This document shows, in pieces, positions 44,770 to 54,683 of a DNA stretch of 64,000 nucleotides. The notes under the pieces were generated by a model. That model was not told where the DNA came from and did not search any database. It worked only from the letters and a program-made list of their open reading frames with translations. The position numbers and the translations under genes were made by a program. The DNA is from Pleurodeles waltl (lineage: Eukaryota; Chordata; Amphibia; Caudata; Salamandridae). Numbering within the stretch: the first letter of the stretch is position 1; every line of letters starts with the position of its first letter. Location: positions 776,995,138-777,059,137 of the forward strand of contig NC_090438.1 in assembly GCF_031143425.1 (NCBI RefSeq), given 5' to 3'.

Positions 44770-46760
44770 CAGCTCAGTTCAAAATTCCTTGCAAACGCCA
44801 CTGTTGCTGGAAACCCTCCAGGCCATCAGACACAGCTGCCCCAACCTAACCATAGGGTGTAACTCCCCCATAGGGCCCAGAGCATCTCTGGGAAACATGT
44901 AAGAATCAACAGGAAATCTCATGTTATTTCTAGAAGGACAGAAAACCAAGGTTGGGCCTTCCAGATGGGAGTGATCAGAACTAATTCCACTACCTGGCTC
45001 TTCACCTGTGCCATCACCCTCAATATCAGTGCAAAGGGACGAAAAGCATAGTGAAGACCCTTTGGCCAGTTCTGTGAGAAGGTATCCTTCACCCTCGCCA
45101 GTAGATTTGGTCACCATCTGAAGAAATCCTCAAACTGCTGATTCAACCATGAATGCAAAGAGGTCTATCTTGCACAGACCACACAAGTCCTAAATCAGAT
45201 TAAAAATCTGAGGATGCAACTGCCATTTGCTGGGGCCTGTTAGGCATCTTGAATTCCAGTCAGCAATCACATTTGATTGCCCTAGTAGTTGTGGCTCAGG
45301 CAGAAGTGCCAGAGGTTCTTGACTATCTCCGCTAGTAACCTTAACTTGGTACTCCCCAACCTGTTTTTGTCACACATACTGAGATGTTATCCATCTTCAG
45401 CAGAATGCAACAAGATGTATTCTTGGGAGTGAAAGTCTGAATGGCAAAAGAGCCAGCTAATAACTCTAGGCAATTGATCATCTGCTGCCTGAAGAGACAT
45501 TGTGACAACATGCACCACAGCCCCAATAGCTGGCATCTGGCTCTATTTCCACTTCTGCCGGGAACCAAAGATGACCTTGCCATTCCAAGCCTCCATGTGT
45601 CCCAGTTCCACTTTGAATTGTATGGCAGTGCAACATGGTCTGTATAAGCCAAACCCTTTTGCAGAAGCTGAATCTTGAGTCTCTGCAAGTCCCTGTAATG
45701 TAGAGGACCTGGAAACACAGCCTGAATGCAGCACGCTAGCAGACCCACCAACCTCGTAATCGACCTCAATAAAACTGTCTGCTTGGATAAGACCAATCTC
45801 AGTTCCTTCCTTTTGACCCTCCTTTTGTGTTTGGGGAGTAATAGTTGAGATTTCTCTGAGTCTATCAGGAAACCCAGCAACTCTATTGTCTTGGTCAGGC
45901 AAAGAAGAGATTTTTCTGGTTTATCACAAACCCCAGATCTTGCATGAGCTGCTTCGTCATTTGAAGATGAAGGAGCAACATCTTTTAAGTCTGGGCCATT
46001 ATTAGCATGTTGTCTAGTCAGACGATCATGCACACCTCCTCCTCTCTTAAATGTGCTATTACTGGTTTCAGGACCTTGGTAAAGCATCAAGGAGAGGAGG
46101 AAAGACCGAAAGGCAGAACCAAGTATTTGTATCATAGGCCTATTTACCTGAATTGAAGAAAGCGCCCATGCGAAGCAAAAATGGGATGGTGAGAGAGGCA
46201 TATTTTAGATCCGGTGAACCATCCAGGTGGCTTCTTGCAGAATGTCTCTCAAAGAATGTCTCCCTTCTGCACCAAGAATATGTCGCTGCAGAAACCATTG
46301 GAATTGGCCTCGCTGCACTCAAGGGCTTGGTTTAGTAGCAATCCCTCTATCTCTGAATCTTTAAATGCTGTGTCTTGGTGCCAAAAAGACAATTAAACTG
46401 GGACTTAGACCTGAAGAGGAGACTGATGAAACTAACTTGAAACCCTGGACTGTCTCTAAAACCCAAGCATCTTGTGTCAATAGTCTTCAATTGTAAATTA
46501 ACTGTGCAACTCTGGGCCCCCAGACTGACCTGCGACATTTCATTGAGCCTTACCTGAAACAGAGGCGGATTGGGCGCTGTTCCAGAAGCTGCCTCTACCA
46601 AATCTGCCCCTTTGGTAACAAGCTCTGCAGCACAATAAGGTTCCCTCTCTGGAGGAATCTTGTCATCCACCATGTCTGCATACTGAAAATCCTCTTTGGG
46701 TGCCTTCGTATTGCTGATGACCAAGTGTTCGCCCACAAACTCATCCAGACCTTCCAAAAA
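44770..46760 (-). pseudogene. DIRS reverse transcriptase/RNase H remnant
   Basis: On the minus strand, frames between 46,335 and 45,341 give the RT body: DLKYASLTIPFLLRM near 46,200, then after breaks PEKSLLCLTKTIELLGFLI (45,900 region), RLVGLLACCIQAVFPGPLHY and QMINCLELLAGSFAI with LLKMDNISV near 45,380-45,470, the RNase H part. This block order (palm, LGFLI, IVGLL...PLHYR, INCLELLA, MDN) is characteristic of DIRS pol. The open frame at 46,201-45,341 (286 codons) is the best preserved part. The RT catalytic Asp pair region is decayed. Frames between 45,120 and 44,780 continue toward the recombinase. Confidence 0.78.
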
Positions 46761-46849
46761 GGTTGGCCTGGAACACTTTTTTGAGTGATGGTTGGGCCTT
46801 ATCTAAGGCTATAAATGTATTTATGTATTTCTCCATATCTTTCAAAAAT

Positions 46850-47835
46850 GTGTTTTCAAATAACAAGCCCTCTGCGAAGTACCTGCATCAGCCGAGGGAA
46901 GCTCAACTAATTTTGAGTTGATCCTCATGAGCACCAAATTCCTCTGTTCAGCCAAGATGGCACAAGTGGCGTTGCTTAAGAGGCAAATCGCTCTTGAGAA
47001 CATTTGGATGGAATCTCAGGGTTGATCGAAGTACCGGTCTCCTTCGCCTCCAATGCCATTTCCAGGATTTTAGCAGTTTATTTTGGCATGCTTACTAAGC
47101 TCTATTGATCCCCTTTTTTAAGGTTCTTTGAATACTTTTTAGGAAAGTGAGAATGTCAGGTGAATTTCTGGTATATTCACCACCTTGTCCTGTAAATCTG
47201 GACCCTGTAACTTCTTTATCAAAAGTTCTTTCGTAGCCTAGCATGGAGGCATTCAGCAAACTCCCTAGCAGGAGCCCAGTATGATGACCTGGATAAATTA
47301 TATCCTCAGGAATGAAAAAAAAAACAGGATTCTCTGAGAGGAGATTAGGAGTGACAGGCCGATGAGGAGACAAAACTCAGTTTCTCTTGCTATTGTCTGC
47401 ATAGTCTCTCTCAGATATGGAAGATTGCCCCAACTCTGTGTCAGAGTTCGTAATTGTAGTGGGGTTCTGGATAGAGTCATGGGTTTTGAAGTGGCAGCGC
47501 AATACTATTGATCACCGGAGGCTCTGCAACAGTTTCGACAGCACCTCCCCATGAGGCCATTCATTCGACTTGTCTTTGGCTTTGCATGGCTTCTCAGGGC
47601 ACTCCGATGAGGGCCTGGTACACGAGGTTTTAATAAGCCTGTAGTGTTTGGCATAGAGTACCAATTCAGCCATAATCGGCTTCAGTGCTGCTGCCAGGGC
47701 TTTATTTACAGGTTGCTGAACTGAAGCTTCAAGGGCCTAAACTATATCATCCTCAAAGCCATGGTTTTGATCCTCTAGGTGGTTATAGGGCTCATACTCC
47801 AACACCTCAAAAGGTTGCCACTCAGCCATTGTTGA
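46850..47835 (-). pseudogene. DIRS gag-like remnant
   Basis: On the minus strand an ATG near 47,830 begins a frame with AEWQPFEVLEYEPYNHLEDQ, then a Lys/Ala-rich helical stretch (VNKALAAALKPIMAEL) and further open pieces to about 47,100. It precedes the RT on the same strand at the position of DIRS gag. Function by position and resemblance to other DIRS gags; several frameshifts. Confidence 0.55.
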
Positions 47836-48429
47836 CAGAAAGTCACTGTTGGCGCACCAAGTCTACCCATAGGGCAAATCAAGAGGGGAGCTACTCCAAA
47901 CAGTGCATACAAACCTGTAGAAAACTTTTTTGCTGTTCCAGCCAACTGTGCAGATGAGGGTGTAATGGGAAGCCAATCACTACAAGAGCGAGTCCACCGC
48001 TCAAAACGTCGCCTCTGCAAGCTCAATTCTTGCAGCCTGAAGTGAGGTGTCTCACCATAAGATTCAAACCTAGCACGGCGCCGAGCACAGTTCCGATGAG
48101 CTGGCAATGAAAACTGAAAGAGGACTGCATGTGCTACACCCAATTGGGCTACGTGCACAGGCCTCCAGCTCCAAAGCATGTTGAGCCTAACTAGGGACGT
48201 ATCTGACCTGAAGATATGAGGGGTTGAAGTGCTGCCTCTCAGTCAAACTGGGATTAAGTAAATAGAAAACTCGAACCCAAAACGGAAAAGGTAAGGAAGT
48301 GAAAGGGGTCAATAACATGGGTTAAAGCGCTGCCTCTCTCGGAAGAAGTGAGGAAATGAAAGGGTCAACACAATATAAAAGCTACCATCAATGTACAGAA
48401 ATGATACAAGAACGTTTGAAGATAATGCA

Positions 48430-48575
48430 CTTATACTGACTGCTGAGCAGCAAAGAAACAGGCAGTCAAGATGGTGCTTGCTGTATTTTTAGGAGCATCT
48501 TGGACGTGATTGGTGGTGATGTCATGTTATAGGTTATGTTATAGGTTATTGGGAAATGTAGTTTATGTGTTTAAA
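48430..48575 (-). repeat. DIRS inverted terminal repeat, right copy
   Basis: Inverse of 42,395-42,540, including TTGGGAAATGTAGTTTA inverse words and the AGGAGCATCTTGGACGTGAT block. It carries a short internal direct repeat (TTATAGGTTATG, twice) that the left copy lacks. Beyond 48,575 the similarity to the left end stops, so this end may be truncated. Confidence 0.7.
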
Positions 48576-48579
48576 ATGT

Positions 48580-49085
48580 TTTTATTGACTGCTGTAAAAA
48601 TGTATACAAAGAAGAGAAAGCATAATCTGCAGCAGCAGCTCCTCTGCTCCACATCGCCCCCGCCAGCAACAGCAGTTGCAAACTTTTATAAATAAACAAT
48701 AGTAAACAATGTTGCCATGGGGATGATGAGTAAGGAGGGAGAGTCGTGCACATGTGTTTGGCCGGCTGTCTCAGGATGGCCAAACACACATGCACACTGA
48801 GCTCTCTCCAAGCTGACCTTGTGTTGCCGGGTTGGAGAGAGCACGCACAGGCTTCCAGTCTGCTTAGGAACGCCAAGTGAGGGTGCTCCAGCCAATCCTA
48901 GTGCTGCTTTCATGCTGCCAGCAGCATGAGAGCAGAGTTAGGATTGGCCGGATGGCAGGCTTGGGAGCCTGTACTTGCAATGCAGCCTGAAGACCAGCGT
49001 TGTGGAGGGGACTCAGGAGTCAGGTAAGTTTATTTAAAAAAACTTTTTTATTTTATTTTGTTATCCTTCCACGCAGCACGCTACC
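48580..49085. repeat. Hairpin-containing non-coding repeat
   Basis: Two clear inverted pairs: CATGTGTTTGGCCGGC with GGCCAAACACACATG (48,752-48,793) and CCAATCCTA...TAGGATTGG with a GCTGCTTTCATGCTG/CAGCATGAGAGCAG core (48,890-48,945). It ends in a T-rich run near 49,040-49,065. No coding content. It separates DIRS from the LTR fragment. Family not recognised. Confidence 0.5.
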
Positions 49086-49149
49086 CCGCCCCTTCACCAC
49101 CCACCGAGCCGCAACTGATAATCTGAGCCTCTGGTCCTGACATAGAATC

Positions 49150-49318
49150 TAGTATGTCACTTGTCACGTGACAATGACGTTAACACACGCAAGTATCCTG
49201 GTGCCGGGCCCGGTGTCAGTGGAGGAGTTTAATAAAGTTGAGGCAGATGGCGGCTGCGTTTCTGACACAGTTGTGCCAGACTGGCTGGTTTATCATTGGC
49301 GTGCAGCGCACCCTTACA
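49150..49318 (+). mobile_element. Gypsy LTR fragment (second copy of the 21.5-kb LTR end)
   Basis: ACGTGACAATGACGTTAAC, then GTTTAATAAAGTTGAGG, then TTATCATTGGCGTGCAG, ending CCCTTACA, parallels the LTR end at 21,535-21,704. AATAAA lies near 49,232. It is followed by sequence with no Gypsy coding similarity, so it may be a solo LTR or a fragment. I could not find a target duplication. Confidence 0.5.
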
Positions 49319-49388
49319 ATTTCAATCTTTTCAGTGTAATTATGTTTGACATTTCACTACCTTTGGTATGACATTTGAGAGACACTTT

Positions 49389-50018
49389 GGGCCTGATTCT
49401 AACCTTGGCGGACGGCGGAGGCCGTCCGCCAAGGTTCCGCCGCCAAATGACCGCACCGCGGTCACAAGACCGCGGCGGCCATTCTAACATTTCCTCTGGG
49501 CCGGCGGGCGCTCTCCAAAAGAGCGCCCGCCGGCCCAGAGGAAATGCCCCTGCAACGAGGACGCCGGCTCAGAATTGAGCCGGCGTAGTTGCAGGGGTGC
49601 GACGGGTGCAGTTGCACCCGTCGCGTATTTCAGTGTCTGCATGGCAGACACCGAAATACTTTGCGGGGCCCTCTTACGGGGGCCCCTGCAGTGCCCATGC
49701 CTTGGGCATGGGCACTGCAGCGGCCCCCAGGGGCCCCGCGGCACACCCTACCGCCATCCTGTTCCTGGCGGGAGACCCGCCAGGAACAGGATGGCGGTAG
49801 GGGGTGTCATAATCCCCATTGCTGCGGAGCGCGCTCCGCAGCCATGGAGGATTCCCCCGAGCAGCGGAAAGTCGGCGGTACACCGCTGACTTTCCGCTTC
49901 TGACCGCGGCTGAACCGCCACGGTCAGAATGCTCGTGGGAGCACCGCCAGCCTGTTGGCGGTGCTCCCGTGGTCGGTGGCCCTGGCGGCCACTGGCCGCC
50001 AGGGTCAGAATGACCCCC
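49389..50018 (+). mobile_element. Chain-of-hairpins MITE, copy A (630 bp)
   Basis: The ends are GGGCCTGATTCTAACCTTGG and the inverse of GGGGGTCATTCTGACCCTGG, with TTT on both flanks (49,386-49,388 and 50,019-50,021). The interior is an almost unbroken run of about a dozen separate perfect or near-perfect inverted repeats with arms of 8-25 nt. Examples are TTTCCTCTGGGCCGGCGGGC and its inverse at 49,491-49,545, CCGCCATCCTGTTCCTGGCG and its inverse at 49,751-49,800, and CTGCAGTGCCCATG with its inverse at 49,686-49,721. It is very GC-rich compared with the flank. The terminal pattern and 3-bp duplication place it with Harbinger-type MITEs. Open frames through it come from the stop-poor GC-rich sequence. 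Confidence 0.88.
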
Positions 50019-50168
50019 TTTATCATCAGCTGCTCATGTCGGCCATGTGCCTGTAAGTAAAACGTTTGTTGCACCATAATAAATGTAAAAGTAATTACCT
50101 TGCAATGGGAAAAGTGAGTTGTGGACTCCCATTTTGAGAAGACACCCACTAGAGTTCCATAACACTCT
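50019..50168. other. Spacer between the two chain-of-hairpins MITEs
   Basis: 150 bases of AT-rich sequence like the outer flanks. Nothing else is seen. Confidence 0.6.
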
Positions 50169-50797
50169 GGGGGTCATTCTGACCATGGCGGTAATTACCG
50201 CCATGGCGGAGGTCGGCGGTAGCACCGCCAACAGGCTGGCGGTGCACCGCTGGGCATTCTGACCGCGGCGGTTCAGCCGCGGCCAGAAACGGAAAGTCGG
50301 CGGTGTACCGCCGACTTTCCGCTGCCCGTCTGAATCCTCCATGGCGGCGGAGCGCGCTCCGCCGCCATGGGGATTCTGCCACCCCCTACCGCCATCCTGT
50401 TCATGGCGGCTCTCCCGCCATGAACAGGATGGCGGTAGGGGGTGCCGCGGGGCCCCTGGGGGCCCCTGCCGTGCCCATGCCAATTGCATGGGCACGGCAG
50501 GGCCCCCCATAAGAGGGCCCCAAAAAGTATTTCAGTGTCTGCCCAGCAGACACTGAAATACGCGACGGGTGCAACTGCACCCGTCGCACCTTCCCACTCC
50601 GCCGGCTCAATTCTGAGCCGGCATCCTAGTGGGAAGGTTGGTTTGCCCTGGGCTGGCGGGCGGTCTTTTGGCGGCCGCCCGCCAGCCCAGGGCAAATGTC
50701 AGAATCACCGCCGCGGTCTTTCGACCGCGGTGCGGTGTTCTGACGGCGGTACCTCCGCGGACGGCCTCTGCCGTCCGCCAAGGTCAGAATGACCCCC
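50169..50797 (-). mobile_element. Chain-of-hairpins MITE, copy B (629 bp, inverted)
   Basis: Inverted copy of 49,389-50,018 with the same hairpins in reverse order, flanked by TCT on both sides (50,166-50,168 and 50,798-50,800). Copy B shows compensated differences inside hairpin arms. For example, in the large GCCGGCGGGC-type hairpin the arm sequence differs from copy A (CTGGGCTGGCGGGCG-type), but both arms of copy B still pair with each other. No coding content. Confidence 0.88.
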
Positions 50798-50800
50798 TCT

Positions 50801-51710
50801 GTCTGTAGCCTTTAATCTGCAGCGCTAAGAAAGGTTAGTAGCATAGTATGAAAAAATCTTTAAAAAGCTGCTTAATATTATAGCATGGGGCCATTTTTCA
50901 CATTACAAAGTTTTTCTGTTTATGGACCATAGGCGATAAAACCCACATCCTTCACTAATATGTATGTAATTCATGATTATTTCAAAAGAATACTGTGTAC
51001 TGCAAAGATTTTGAAATACAGATATCTTGACTTACATGACTGAGGCATCTTTGAACATTATTATATTTCCCTGCCTCCTGTTCTCAGGCCCCTATAACTG
51101 CCCAATTCCCAGAGTATTTAAGAGTGGGAAGTTTAACACCAAACACAGGTGCTCTCTCGGACGAGCTGTTGAAACCCTCTCTATTCGAATTCTTATGCAC
51201 GGCGACTCCTCTCCTACAGGTCTATGGACAAGAAGTACAAATGCGGCTCCCGGACCAAATTGCATATGTGCAAATCTAAGTAAAACTTGACTAAGAAGCC
51301 AGATTGAAAACAAGCATTTGCAATGCAATGGGTCTCGCATTTGCTTGAGTTAGAGCTATTAGCATTGTAAATTCCTAGCTGGACTTTTCTTGCCACATAA
51401 ATTGAAGTGTAAAACATTAGTTGACATTAGCGAGCATATTCAAAGTGCCGTGGTCGCCATGAGCATGAACGTGCAGGAGAGACACAAAAAGAAAAAATTC
51501 ATTAGCTCGCAGTCAAACGTATGGGCAATCGTTCAATTATCCATGTAACTGGGGCAATCTGCAAGGCGGTAACAAAACCGCCCCAAGGAGGGACAAACGT
51601 AAAGCATATACCAATGATGATGAAGGATTTTTGAAAGGCAAGCCCACCAACGAGTGAAAGTGATGGGCGAGAGGTGGGGAGGTGGGATTGGTTAAAAGCT
51701 CACAATACCT
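50801..51710. other. No recognisable gene
   Basis: Unassigned AT-rich sequence up to the hAT element. A short 87-codon frame at 51,027-51,290 has no recognised domain. The sequence just before the hAT (51,540-51,718) continues at 60,699 once the hAT is removed, so it is one pre-insertion locus. Confidence 0.4.
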
Positions 51711-51718
51711 ATAACAGG
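51711..51718. repeat. 8-bp target duplication (left) of the hAT element
   Basis: ATAACAGG; the identical octamer lies at 60,691-60,698. Eight-base duplications are diagnostic of hAT insertion. Confidence 0.92.
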
Positions 51719-52074
51719 CAGTGTTGCCAGATTGGGGGATTTCCAGCACAAATGGGCGATATTTTTCCCATTTGTGCAGGGAAAAAAAACCAATTGCGGG
51801 AGGCTAATTGTTGGGCTATTATTAGCCCATGTGCGGAAAAATGTTTGCGGGGCGGCGCCGCAGCCACAGCAGCAGTGGACATGCACTGCCCCAGGCCCGC
51901 CCGGCGCCCGCCCCACCCCAGTGACATCATCACTGAGGCTGAGCCTGCCTGCCTGTGTGGCAGCGCGGGCTGCTGCCTCTAGTCTGCCACTGCGCGGCAC
52001 GGCGCACACACAGAGCCTATGAGCCACACAGAGTGGCACAAACTGAGTGCAATCATTATGATGGTGGGATTGGG

Positions 52075-52115
52075 CCGTCAATCTAGTAGCGTGCGAAAGC
52101 GCTACCAATTGACGT
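52075..52115. repeat. Short inverted repeat upstream of the hAT promoter
   Basis: GTCAATCTAGTAGCG is followed after a few bases by CGCTACCAATTGAC. It could be a hairpin or a subterminal transposase-binding palindrome; role unknown. Confidence 0.5.
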
Positions 52116-52147
52116 CCCAGCCAAAAATTATTGGCCAGCCCCGCAGC

Positions 52148-52160
52148 ATTATTTAAAATG
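52148..52160 (+). promoter_or_regulatory. TATA-like word of the hAT transposase promoter
   Basis: TATTTAAAA near 52,150-52,158 lies in otherwise GC-rich sequence, followed by GCGTGCGTGCG. A transcript starting about 30 bases downstream would include the exon ending at the strong donor at 52,516. Inference from position and motif only. Confidence 0.4.
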
Positions 52161-52184
52161 CCTGCGTGCGTGCGTGCGATAGCG

Positions 52185-52519
52185 TCACAGTCAGTCAGCC
52201 GTCAGCGAGTGTGCAGCGCACTGTGCACTGTCTGTTACTCACTGGCTGCTGAGCACGTGGTGGTGTCTGTGTGGCTCTTCTCTTGGGCCCCGCTGCGAAC
52301 CTCAGCCTGCACAGGTGTGGTGGTGCCCCCCCCCGGAAAAGTCTCTCCTGTTGTGCTCTTGGAGTGGACCCCGAATTAAAGGCAGCTCCAGAGTGCGAGA
52401 TTGGGGCCCAGGAGAGGGGAGACACCCCCCTAACCCCTTCCTGTTGTGTAGGTGCTACCTACGACCCATACCTACACTGACGTGCGGCCGGTTGGTGCAC
52501 AGCTGCGGAAGACAAGGTA
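52185..52519 (+). other. Probable 5' untranslated exon of the hAT transposase gene
   Basis: The sequence ends in GAAGACAAG/GTAAGTG at about 52,519/52,520, an excellent splice donor. The next good acceptor on this strand is TTTCTTTTGCAG at 54,683, just ahead of the transposase start codon. No long open frame is present here. Its 5' limit is a guess. Confidence 0.45.
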
Positions 52520-54683
52520 AGTGTCCTTCAATTTCTGCCTTTGTGACTTGTTGTGAGTAGATGTATTCCTTATTTTGAATATTCAGGGGCTAATTATGGA
52601 TTGAGAGTGCATAGCATCTAAAGCATGGCAGGATTGAATAAAAATGAGTGGCATAGCCAGTGCTTAATTTGTAAATAAAAACGTGCCGGTGTCCAAAGCT
52701 CTCCTCTTAAACACGCGGCTGCTGCAATTAAATGTGCAAACACGGAATACTAGGGCAGCGTAATCCTGAAGCCATGTTGGGCCTTTTTAGTCCATTTTAA
52801 GCCATTTCACCTCAATCCTGCATCTTCTGCTCTCTCCCTTTCTGACGCTCTTTTTCATTTTTGCATTCCTCCGTCTTTCCCATATGTGTCTTTTGCGCGC
52901 AGTAAATGCTTGAGGCAGGAAAAAAAGAGTGCCGTCCTTCAAAAATAAGTGCCGGTGCTCTGTACCAGAAACAACAAGCGCAAATTAAGCACTGGATGGA
53001 ATCACATGAAGGTTGGTGATGACAAAGAGTTATTGTTTTCAACTCGTAATGCAAGGGGGTTACCAGCTGTGCAGTGCGTGCTTTGCAGGGCAGTTAAATA
53101 AAAATAAATCATTCAGTTTGGGTATTACTTAAACCATTTTATCTGAAACCTTTTTGCATGTTTGGTAGCAGTCTATTTTCTACTACCCGTAATGCAAGTT
53201 TAACCTAATGACTTACATTTGCACAGCACACAATTCTCCATTGCAGCAGTGAAGATTTCATTCTGTGGCTTTTTGGTTATACACAGACCTTTCAGTGCAT
53301 TAACTAGTAGAGGTTTCATAATATACAGTAATTAACTTAACTTTATTTTTTATTTTAAGGCATGAGTTATGTATGTGGCTACCTGAAAGAGAATATTTTG
53401 TTTTTTTTATAGCCACACGTTTAACCCCGCCCCATTGCATGCAGCATCACTGTTCCCATACTTTTTTTAATGCATTTTGAGCTGTGTGCTCTGCCGATTT
53501 ATTCATTTATTTCACTCCAGTTGCAGGCAGTGCAAGCACAAATGTGGTCTCATTGGCTGAGCTAAGCGAAATGAGGGTACATGCTCAGTGCTCAGCCTCA
53601 CTGCATTGTTCTGTTCGTGATCTTAGTGCCTAAATTATTGACATCACTTGTAGTCATGCTCTGCTCAGCGTAGCCATTGCTTGCATTTGACACAAAACAC
53701 TAGCCTATACCATTATTTTTAGTTCAAGTTCACGGAGTTTGGGTCACTGTTCTGGCCTCTGGTAGCAATTTGCAGAAGGGTGTCTATCGCCTCACACAAA
53801 CAGCTTTTTTCACCTCACACAAGGATGCATTTTTCTGCAGGGCCCTGTTGACCTCCACTGTCCAGGGTAGAGGTAGCCCGCTAAAACAATTGTAGGGGTA
53901 GTGCCTGAGTACGTCTGAAGGAGGCAGGAAATGAGTGAAATGTTGGTCTTCTGCCCATTTAATGAAAAGTCCAGAAAGTAGAACAGTAGTAGAGCAGACT
54001 GCAGATACACACTGGGAATGCTAGATGGCTACTTGCATTTCACCTTTATCTACCGTGTGCAACTGAAAAGCAGTGAAAAGAACAAAGGTTGTGCTTTGAA
54101 TCCATTTGGGGGGGTATTGATTATCATAGGTTAATGTCGGAGCTAACGTAGCAAATGTTATCTTTGCATGTTGGGGCTCACATTATATTGGAATTAACAG
54201 GACTTGAACTGTAAAATGCAAAGGGAAAACAGGATTGGGTCTGCTTTCCACAAACTTGAGTTCGGCATGAAAAGTTGAGTAAGTATGAGGGGTAGTCCAT
54301 GAAGATGTATTACCTTTTGCTGTTATCGGTGAGTTGTTGCTTTATTATAAAAACCAGTTTGAAAGCTAGAGCATACCTCTTACTTAACCTTGAATACGAG
54401 GGAGTTGCCATCCTTTGGCTCATTCTCCATTTCAAAACATGACAAATCTAAAGAGTCAATTGTCTGCCCTGAAACAAATCACTTGCCCAGCGCAGAGTCA
54501 ACACCACTTTGTATCTCCATTGAATTCACTGGTGTTGTATCCCAAAATAAGTATGTGACATCCTTGGACACTTAAAGTAGAGGTATGCTCAATAACCATT
54601 GGCAATTCTAGATAGTGTTTTATTTATTGCTTTGCACATGATTATCAGTGAACTAGGGACAATGATTGCAATTTCTTTTGCAG
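52520..54683 (+). other. Probable intron of the hAT transposase gene
   Basis: AT-rich, no coding content. It contains a 337-bp inverted-repeat element at 52,658-52,994 and otherwise no recognised feature. Bounded by the GTAAGT donor and the TTTTGCAG acceptor. Confidence 0.45.
52658..52994. mobile_element. 337-bp MITE with CAGTGCTTAATTTG ends
   Basis: The ends CAGTGCTTAATTTG and CAAATTAAGCACTG are perfect 14-bp inverses. The subterminal words GTGCCGGTG and AGTGCCGGTGCTC are also related. No clean 8-bp target duplication is visible. CAGTG... ends and size suggest a hAT-type non-autonomous element. It has no gene and is nested in the hAT intron. Confidence 0.7.

Larger units (their letters stand above)
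42182..48575 (-). mobile_element. DIRS-type tyrosine-recombinase retrotransposon
   Basis: Read on the minus strand, the order is gag-like, reverse transcriptase/RNase H, tyrosine recombinase. About 140-bp inverted copies of one sequence occur near the two ends (42,395-42,540 and 48,430-48,575). Inverted terminal repeats and a tyrosine recombinase in place of a DDE integrase define DIRS elements. It is interrupted by a 925-bp Harbinger-type MITE in the recombinase. All frames are broken. The left outer limit is not certain, because 42,182-42,394 could be terminal DIRS sequence missing from the right end. Confidence 0.75.

Noticed and set aside
49389..50797. Frames of 67-158 codons in the GC-rich MITEs
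   Set aside because: Stop-poor GC-rich hairpins; frames appear in mirrored pairs and differ between the two copies.
53810..54010. Minus-strand 66-codon frame in the hAT intron
   Set aside because: No domain and no context; probably chance in AT-rich sequence.
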